A stretch of DNA of 64,000 bases from Chersky-840 sp035604715 (GTDB taxonomy: Bacteria; Actinomycetota; Acidimicrobiia; Acidimicrobiales; UBA8190): positions 372,001 through 436,000 of the forward strand of contig CAVSWP010000011.1 of NCBI GenBank assembly GCA_963731665.1. The letters are read 5' to 3'. A program made the translations under genes and the position numbers. Position 1 is the first letter of the stretch. Every line of letters starts with the position of its first letter. The notes beneath the pieces were generated by a model, which saw only the letters and a list, made by a program, of their open reading frames with translations, was not told the origin of the DNA and did no database searches. Below, one piece after another: positions 58,480 to 64,000 of the stretch.

Positions 58480-59343
58480 TCAACCCTCGAGCTTGAAGAC
58501 GCGCATGGCGTTCTCGCGCAGGAACTTCGGCCACACATGGTCGCGCAGCGGGACATCGGCCAGCTCGGTGAAGATGCGCTCCAGGGTGAGCGCCATGGGG
58601 TAGTACCCGGCGTAGATGACCTTGTCGGCGCCTCGGGTGTTGGCGTACTCGACGATCGCCTTGGGGTAGTACTTGGGAGCGAACGCGCTCGTCATGTAGT
58701 GGAGGCCCGGCCACTTCAGCATGAGCTTGACGGCAAGCTCCTCCCAGGGCTCCGCCCCGTGGCGCATGACGATGCGAAGTTCGGGGAAGTCGTAACAGAC
58801 CTGGTCGAAATGCATGACGTCCTGGCACGCCGAGGGCACCCGCGGCCCGGCGATCCCGGCGTTGACGACGATGGGAAGATCCAGGTCGATACAGGCCTGG
58901 TAGATGGGGTAGTAGCGACGGTCGCTCACCGGCACCTGGGGATTGCACCCCGCCGGGAACGTCGTGACCGCTTTGATGTCGCGTTCGGCGTGTGCCTGTC
59001 GGATCCGCGCCACGGCCGCCGCGATGTCGTTGGGGTCGAGGGCCTCGAGGTTTGCCTTGAACCGGTCGGGGTGCTCGGACAGGGCGCGGTCGACCACCGA
59101 TCCCGCCAGCCCGACGAGCCCGATGGCGATGCCGAACCGGTCCATCTCCCCCAGCGTGACCGCCACGGGGTCATCGTCTTCGGAGATGGCATTGGGGTCG
59201 TCCCTGAACATGTACGAGATGGGCGAGCTCGACGTCGCGCTCTGCTGGTCGCGCAGTTGAGGCTTGAGGAAGTCGAAGCGGCGGGCGGCCCGTGCACTGG
59301 GGAACCCGATCATGCAGTCGACCACTCCGACGTCGGTTGGCAT
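58480..59343 (-). CDS. amidohydrolase-family (amidohydrolase_2) protein lacking the N-terminal HxH
   Basis: This 287-residue protein has the TIM-barrel architecture of the amidohydrolase_2 group: LEALDPNDIAAAVARI, KAVTTFPAG, PIYQACIDLDLPIVVNAG, DFPELRIVMRHG and the C-terminal RDHVWPKFLRENAMRVF. Where catalytic members have a metal-binding HxH (D-x-H-x-H) the N terminus reads VVDCMIGFP, and the usual late Asp (GSDYP) reads AGYYPM. Catalytic metal binding is therefore doubtful. The ATG at 59343 is chosen as the start of homology. Confidence 0.75.
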   Translation of the reverse strand: MPTDVGVVDCMIGFPSARAARRFDFLKPQLRDQQSATSSSPISYMFRDDPNAISEDDDPVAVTLGEMDRFGIAIGLVGLAGSVVDRALSEHPDRFKANLEALDPNDIAAAVARIRQAHAERDIKAVTTFPAGCNPQVPVSDRRYYPIYQACIDLDLPIVVNAGIAGPRVPSACQDVMHFDQVCYDFPELRIVMRHGAEPWEELAVKLMLKWPGLHYMTSAFAPKYYPKAIVEYANTRGADKVIYAGYYPMALTLERIFTELADVPLRDHVWPKFLRENAMRVFKLEG

Positions 59344-59540
59344 CGGCACGGCTCGCCACCGTACAGGGGCCGGGGCGCTCCCCAGGAGCCCGTGGGCCCT
59401 CGCCCGGGCCTCCCGCAGGAGCCACCGGCGAGCAGCCGGGCGGTCCCGGTGGCAACCTAGAGGCCCACCCGGGGCAGGGCCCGACCTGGCCGGCAACCCG
59501 GTCACCGCAAGGCGGCCACCAAAATCGGAGGATCGGATCG

Positions 59541-60410
59541 ATGGACAGCGTGGACATGACGGGCAAGACGGTGGTCATCACCGGCGGGAGCTCCGGCATC
59601 GGACTCGAGACGGCTGTCGCCCTGGCCCGAGCAGGAGCCAAGACCGTGATCACCGCACGAGACCGCGCCCGGGGCGAGGCGGCCCTCGCCGACATCCGGG
59701 CCCGCTCGGGGAGCGACGACGTCGACCTCGTCGTCTTCGACCTCGGCGACATCGCGTCGATCCGCGAGGGGGCCGCCGCCATCTTGCAGCTCTGCCCCCG
59801 CATCGACGTCCTCGTGAACAACGCCGGCCTGGTCCTGACCCAGCGACGTGAGACCACCGACGGCTTCGAAGCGACCTTTGGCGTCAACCACCTCGGCCAC
59901 TTCGTCCTCACCGAGCTGCTCCTGGACCGGATCAAACAAAGCGCCCCGGCCCGCATCGTCAATGTCGCCTCCACCGCCCACAAAGGAGCCAGGAAGGGGC
60001 TCGACTTCGACGACCTCCAATCGACGCGCCGCTACGGCGGGATGCAGGTCTACTCGAAGTCGAAGCTGGCCAACATCTACTTCACGACAGAGCTGGCTCG
60101 GCGACTCGAAGGAACCGGAGTCACCGTGAATTGCCTGCACCCCGGGACCGTCGCCACTGGGTACGCCCGGGACGGTGACGCCTCGGGTGTGCTCGCCTTC
60201 GGGGTCAAGGTCATCAAGCCCTTCATCCTCAGCGCCCAACAAGGCGCCCGTACCTCCATCTACTTGGCGTCCTCGCCCGAGGTCGCCGGCGTCACGGGCC
60301 AGTACTTCGTCAAGTGCCGTGCCCGCCGGCCCTCGGCGGCGGCCCGGGACGACGAGGCCGCCCGCCGCCTGTGGAAGATCAGTGAGGAGCTCGTGGCCCC
60401 CAAGAGCTGA
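59541..60410 (+). CDS. short-chain dehydrogenase/reductase
   Basis: This 289-residue NAD(P)-dependent oxidoreductase has the TGGSSGIGLE nucleotide loop, NNAGLV, the catalytic Ser in NVASTAH and YSKSK. The C-terminal VKCRARRPS segment and length match the retinol-dehydrogenase-like group in actinobacteria. CGGAGGAT precedes the ATG by about 7 nt, a usable ribosome site. The substrate is unknown. It is convergent with the ABC transporter genes. Confidence 0.87.
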   Translation: MDSVDMTGKTVVITGGSSGIGLETAVALARAGAKTVITARDRARGEAALADIRARSGSDDVDLVVFDLGDIASIREGAAAILQLCPRIDVLVNNAGLVLTQRRETTDGFEATFGVNHLGHFVLTELLLDRIKQSAPARIVNVASTAHKGARKGLDFDDLQSTRRYGGMQVYSKSKLANIYFTTELARRLEGTGVTVNCLHPGTVATGYARDGDASGVLAFGVKVIKPFILSAQQGARTSIYLASSPEVAGVTGQYFVKCRARRPSAAARDDEAARRLWKISEELVAPKS

Positions 60411-60437
60411 GCTCGGGCGCAGTCGGTCGGCGCTCGG

Positions 60438-61997
60438 TCAGCCCGCTTCGCCCATGTAGGTGCTCAAGAGATGGTCGGCAACCTCGTCGGGCGAGCCCGT
60501 CCGCACCAGGCGGCCGTTCACCATGACCCCGGCATGATCGGCGATGGCCAGGGCGGTCTGGGCGAACTGCTCCACCAACAGGATCGTGATGCCGTCCTCG
60601 GCCACGGCCTGCGCCACCAGCTCGTAGAGCTCGGCCACCACCAACGGGGCGAGGCCCATGGAGATCTCGTCGAGCAACAACAGGCGCGGGCTCGTGAACA
60701 GCGCCCGGGCCAGGGCCAGCATCTGCTGCTCACCCCCCGACAGCCGTCCCGCCAGCTGCCGGCGACGTTCCCCGAGGATCGGGAACCTGGCGTAGCTCTG
60801 CTCCTCCAGGTCGGCGACCTTGGTGTCCCGGCTTCGATAGCTGTACATGAGCAGGTTCTCGGCGACCGTCAGGTTCGGGAAGACGGCGCGGCCTTCGGGC
60901 ACCGCGCACAGTCCTTTGCGGGCCAGGCGGTCGGGCACGGGACGACGGATCTCCGCTCCGTCGAAGGAGACGGTCCCCGACGTGGCCGGCATGCGGCCGC
61001 TCGCCACCTTGAGCAGCGTCGACTTGCCCGCCCCGTTCGGGCCGAGCAGGGCGTACACCGAGCCTTCGGGAACCTCCAGCGACACCCCGTGGACCACCTC
61101 GATCCGCCCGTAGGCGGCCGAGACGTCGGTGAGCGAGAGCATGGAGGGGTTCGACGGGGGCGGCTCGGCGTGACCGGGGAAGGCGATCATCTTGGCGGCG
61201 GGTGCGCTCGCCGGGGAGGCCCCGGGGCGCCCCCCGCTCACGAAGACGGGTGACGAATGGTCCGGAGCCGGGGCGTCCTCGACGGCGCCGAGGTAGGCGG
61301 CCTGGACCGAGGGGTCGTTCTGGACACTGGCGGGATCGCCGTGTGCGATGACGGCGCCGTAGTCGAGAACGCTCACGTAGTGGCAGATGCTCATGACCAG
61401 GCTCATGTCGTGCTCCACCAGCAGGACGGCGATACCCCGGTCGGCCAGGTCCACCAGCACGCGACCGAGCTCGACCGTCTCTTGCTGGTTCAGTCCGGAG
61501 CTCGGTTCGTCGACCAGCAGTACCGACGGGCCCGTGGCCAGAGCCCGGCCCAGCTCGACGAGCCGCGCCAGCCCGGTCGGCAGCAGGTCTGTCGGCTCGT
61601 CGGCCACGTGGGACAACCCCACGTGGGCCAGGATGATGTCGGCTTCGGCGCGCGAGCTGGAGCCCGTCGGGCGCCGCCGGCGGGTCTCGGCGGCCATCTG
61701 CACGTTCTCTCGGGCAGTCAGGGTGCCGAAGAGCTCGAGCCGCTGGAAGGTGCGGGCGATGCCCAGTCGGGAGCGGTGGTGGGGGGAGACGCGCGTGATG
61801 TCCTCACCCCCGAGGCGTACCCGACCGTGAGTCGGCGGCTGCAGTCCGGTGATGACGTTGAAGAGCGTCGTCTTGCCGGCACCGTTGGGACCGATGAGGC
61901 CGTTCACCGCTCCGGCGTGGACCTCGAGATTGACGTCCTGCAGCGCCAGAAGCCCGCCGAAACGGACAGAGATCTCCTCGACGTCGAGCTCAGACAA
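60438..61997 (-). CDS. fused LivG-LivF ABC transporter ATPase
   Basis: Two ATPase domains of the branched-chain amino-acid (HAAT) ABC class are joined in one 519-residue chain. Domain 1 (about 1-235) is LivG-like: GPNGAGKTTL, the LivG-type FQRLELFGTLT, Walker B VLLVDEPSSGLN and HDMSLVM. Its ABC signature is degenerate (LLPTGLARLVELG instead of LSGGQ). Domain 2 (about 290-519) is LivF-like with GPNGAGKST, a normal LSGGEQQMLAL, LLLLDEISMGLAP and VEQFAQTAL. A Pro/Ser-rich linker separates them. It overlaps the permease gene by 8 bp, so the complex has one asymmetric ATPase dimer encoded as one subunit. Confidence 0.92.
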   Translation of the reverse strand: MSELDVEEISVRFGGLLALQDVNLEVHAGAVNGLIGPNGAGKTTLFNVITGLQPPTHGRVRLGGEDITRVSPHHRSRLGIARTFQRLELFGTLTARENVQMAAETRRRRPTGSSSRAEADIILAHVGLSHVADEPTDLLPTGLARLVELGRALATGPSVLLVDEPSSGLNQQETVELGRVLVDLADRGIAVLLVEHDMSLVMSICHYVSVLDYGAVIAHGDPASVQNDPSVQAAYLGAVEDAPAPDHSSPVFVSGGRPGASPASAPAAKMIAFPGHAEPPPSNPSMLSLTDVSAAYGRIEVVHGVSLEVPEGSVYALLGPNGAGKSTLLKVASGRMPATSGTVSFDGAEIRRPVPDRLARKGLCAVPEGRAVFPNLTVAENLLMYSYRSRDTKVADLEEQSYARFPILGERRRQLAGRLSGGEQQMLALARALFTSPRLLLLDEISMGLAPLVVAELYELVAQAVAEDGITILLVEQFAQTALAIADHAGVMVNGRLVRTGSPDEVADHLLSTYMGEAG

Positions 61998-63924
61998 CCG
62001 AACGCACCCCCGTCGCCACCGGCGCGTCGTCCACGGGCGCAGGGCTCAGCTGGTCGACGATCGGGGTGGCGCGGCCCTGTCTCCGGCTCCAGAAATCGTT
62101 GACCTCGGCGTAGAGCCTGCCGATGCCGTTGGGGTTCCGGCCGATGGTCACGACCCCGAACCCGATCAGCAACTGGGTGAGGTCGGGGATCTGCGGGATG
62201 TGGGCGCCGATCACGGGGCCGATGGCGATGAACACCCCGGCGAGGACGGCGCCGGTGAGGAGATTGACGCCGGACAACGTGACCGCCACGAACAGGCCGA
62301 TGCTGAACAGGAACTCGAACTGCGGAGCGCCGACGGTGGTGCTGAGGCCGCCGTACAACGCGCCGGCCAGACCGGCGAGTCCTGCCGAGAAGGCGAACAC
62401 CGCCAATTTCGTGATCGTCAGGCTCAGCCCCACCGTGCTGCAGGCGGCCGGTGAGTCGTTCATGCCCACCAGGCGCCGGCCGAAGGGCCCGCGCCGTAGG
62501 GCCCCCACCCCGATGACGCACACCGCCAGCACGACCGCCAGCAGGACGTCGAAGGCGCGATCGGTCGTGAAGTGCATGCCGAAGATGTCCGGACGCCCGA
62601 CCGTCACGGTGCCCCCGACACCCATGACCGAGCTCGACTGGAAGAACACGTCGTCCATGAGCACCGCGAATGCCAGCGTCGCCAGAGCCAGGTAGAGACC
62701 GCGCAGCCTCAAGACGGGCAGTGCCAGGACGGCACCTACTCCCGCACACACACCCACGGCAGCCAACAGCCCCAACACCGAGCTGCCACCGTCCACCGCA
62801 TGCATCGTCACCGCCCCGAGACCCAGGAACGTGAACTGGCACAACGAGACCTGGCCGGCATAGCCCGACAAGGGGACCAGGCTCAGCGCCAGGAGCGACA
62901 GCGCCAAGGCGTTGCCCATGGTGAAGAGGTTGTTGCCGGTGAGCACAGCCCCAAGAGCAATGACCACGACGACGATGAGCACAGCTCCGACGAGTGTCGT
63001 CCTGGCGCTCGCCACCCGAGGAGGGCGCACGCGCACCACTCGCCCGATCGACAGGCGCACCTCCGGGATGAGCAGGAGAGCGAGGAACAGCAGCGCCATG
63101 GGCAGGGCCAAGTCCACGTCGTTGCGCACGCCCGAAGGCGCGTAACCGATGGCCATGGAGTTGGCCACGCCCAGAATCATGGCACCCAGGAACGTCATCG
63201 GCAGGCTGCGCAGCCTGCCCACCACGGCCGCCGCGTAGCCGTAGATCACGAGCTGGGTGAGCACGAGCTGGTCCATCCCGGGCAGGTTGGGCGCCAGCAG
63301 GATGCCACCGAGGGCGGCGAACATGACGCCGATCATCCATGCATACGCCGAGATGCGACCGGAAGGAGCCCCGGCCAGCGACGCCAACCCCGGGTCGTCG
63401 ACCACGGCGCGCATGGCCACGCCGGTGCGGGTGCGCCGGAAGAACACCCGGAGGAACAAGGCCACGGCGATGGCCACCCCCACGGTGATGAGCTGCTCCC
63501 AGGAAAGGGTGACCCCGGCCAAAGTGATCGGGTTGCCGTTGAAGAGGTCGGGCGTGTCGTAGGTGTTGCCCGTCGGGCTCCAGATCGCTGCGGCGGCGGC
63601 GACGAGCACCAGCAGCAAGCCAAGGGTGACCGCCAGCCGGATGCTCGTGGCCGCCCCGTACAGCGGGCGCATCACGACCCGTTCCACGACGATCCCCAGT
63701 AACGGAGCTCCCACGAAGAGCACGAGGACCAGCGACACGATTTCGGGAAGACCCCATCCCTGCCACAGTTGCCAGAACAGGTACGCCAGCACCATGCCCA
63801 TGGCGCCATGGGCGAAGTTGAAGATGCCTGTCGTGTTGTAGGTGACGACCAGGCCGCTGGCGCTCACTGCGTAGATGGCCCCGTACACGAGGCCGGCAAT
63901 GAGGAAACTGAGGAATTCGGTCAC
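61990..63924 (-). CDS. fused LivH-LivM ABC transporter permease
   Basis: Both permeases of a branched-chain amino-acid-type ABC importer are joined in one 644-residue chain. The N-terminal half is LivH-like (GLVYGAIYAVSASGLVVTY, NFAHGAMGMV, and the EAA-type loop of GVAMRAVVDDPGLASLAG). The C-terminal half from about 325 is LivM-like (LSLLALSLVPLSGYAGQVSL, RGLYLALATLAFAVL, MNDSPAACSTVGLSLT). At least sixteen membrane helices are predicted. The substrate may be a branched-chain amino acid, urea or another small amide. The ATG at 63924 lies 21 bp after a probable substrate-binding-protein stop. Confidence 0.92.
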   Translation of the reverse strand: MTEFLSFLIAGLVYGAIYAVSASGLVVTYNTTGIFNFAHGAMGMVLAYLFWQLWQGWGLPEIVSLVLVLFVGAPLLGIVVERVVMRPLYGAATSIRLAVTLGLLLVLVAAAAAIWSPTGNTYDTPDLFNGNPITLAGVTLSWEQLITVGVAIAVALFLRVFFRRTRTGVAMRAVVDDPGLASLAGAPSGRISAYAWMIGVMFAALGGILLAPNLPGMDQLVLTQLVIYGYAAAVVGRLRSLPMTFLGAMILGVANSMAIGYAPSGVRNDVDLALPMALLFLALLLIPEVRLSIGRVVRVRPPRVASARTTLVGAVLIVVVVIALGAVLTGNNLFTMGNALALSLLALSLVPLSGYAGQVSLCQFTFLGLGAVTMHAVDGGSSVLGLLAAVGVCAGVGAVLALPVLRLRGLYLALATLAFAVLMDDVFFQSSSVMGVGGTVTVGRPDIFGMHFTTDRAFDVLLAVVLAVCVIGVGALRRGPFGRRLVGMNDSPAACSTVGLSLTITKLAVFAFSAGLAGLAGALYGGLSTTVGAPQFEFLFSIGLFVAVTLSGVNLLTGAVLAGVFIAIGPVIGAHIPQIPDLTQLLIGFGVVTIGRNPNGIGRLYAEVNDFWSRRQGRATPIVDQLSPAPVDDAPVATGVRSVV

Positions 63925-63945
63925 CGCACCACGAGCCCTGGCGAA

Positions 63946-64000
63946 CTACTGCCCCGAGAACGGGCCTTCCGGCAATCGTCCATCCGCTCCCCTATGAGGT
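63946..64000 (-). CDS. C-terminal fragment of a probable substrate-binding protein of the same ABC system
   Basis: The last 55 bases of the window, read leftward, encode a peptide ending GRLPEGPFSGQ before the TAG at 63948-63946. Such a Pro-Phe-Ser/Thr-Gly-Gln tail is common at the end of LivK-type substrate-binding proteins, and the position upstream of the permease fits. Only about 18 residues are visible, so this is a context-supported guess. Confidence 0.35.
   Translation of the reverse strand, partial: PHRGADGRLPEGPFSGQ

Noticed and set aside
1..64000. CRISPR array, prophage or replication origin
   Set aside because: No regularly spaced palindromic repeats with unique spacers, no phage structural genes and no DnaA-box cluster were seen. 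The 20-bp and 14-bp arrays have no spacers.

Overview
The window is a high-GC actinobacterial chromosome segment. The markers are a WhiB1-like iron-sulfur regulator, a PdtaS-type sensor kinase, the histidine phosphatase/DUF3090/SCO1664 trio, DUF3107, a mycothiol-type maleylpyruvate isomerase fold and a coenzyme F420 hydrogenase beta-subunit homologue. A complete System I (Ccm) cytochrome c maturation operon is present, which is not the usual actinobacterial choice. An uncultured Acidimicrobiia-like lineage fits best, but this is an inference from gene content only. Coding density is high and both strands are used. Many start codons lie 6-9 nt after a TANNNT hexamer with no Shine-Dalgarno, so leaderless transcripts seem common.

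Region 1-16.5 kb is core metabolism and repair: a C69 peptidase (cut by the window edge), a DEAD-box helicase, thiC behind a TPP riboswitch, a Bcp peroxiredoxin, an Fpg/Nei glycosylase divergent from an F420 hydrogenase beta-family flavoprotein, and a family 5 uracil-DNA glycosylase divergent from the histidine phosphatase/DUF3090/SCO1664 operon. It continues with dimethylargininase, an MBOAT-SGNH-SixA operon, etfBA and a glycerophosphodiester phosphodiesterase. Region 16.5-19.07 kb is a lower-GC island with small orphan genes (one HicB-like), a decayed tRNA-like element and an IS1595-family transposase.

Region 19.2-33.7 kb is regulatory: whiB1, a hybrid histidine kinase with an OmpR-type regulator behind a 3 x 20 bp repeat, an ECF-like sigma factor with a membrane partner, pdtaS, a PHP phosphatase, an O-methyltransferase, a PAS-PAS-GGDEF diguanylate cyclase, and two ArsA-like ATPases with DUF3107. 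Region 33.7-38 kb holds a dGTPase, Mrp, a SufR-like regulator and a cysteine desulfurase, suggesting iron-sulfur cluster assembly.

Region 38-45.8 kb is the ccdA-ccmABCDEFGHI operon on the minus strand, mostly with 4-bp stop/start overlaps. Upstream of it are gmd and an enoyl-CoA hydratase homologue, fused in frame. Region 47.7-64 kb holds a glycosyltransferase, a TetR regulator, DUF4395, a low-molecular-weight phosphatase, an acyl-CoA dehydrogenase, an MFS exporter, a cold-shock protein, the divergent cysS/valS pair, an MDMPI-like protein, an amidohydrolase-like protein, an SDR, and a branched-chain amino-acid-type ABC transporter compacted into two fused polypeptides (LivG-LivF and LivH-LivM).

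Three genes (cysteine desulfurase, acyl-CoA dehydrogenase, enoyl-CoA hydratase/gmd junction) each carry a one-base frame disturbance in a short G run. Uncorrected sequencing error is a likelier explanation than three independent gene losses.
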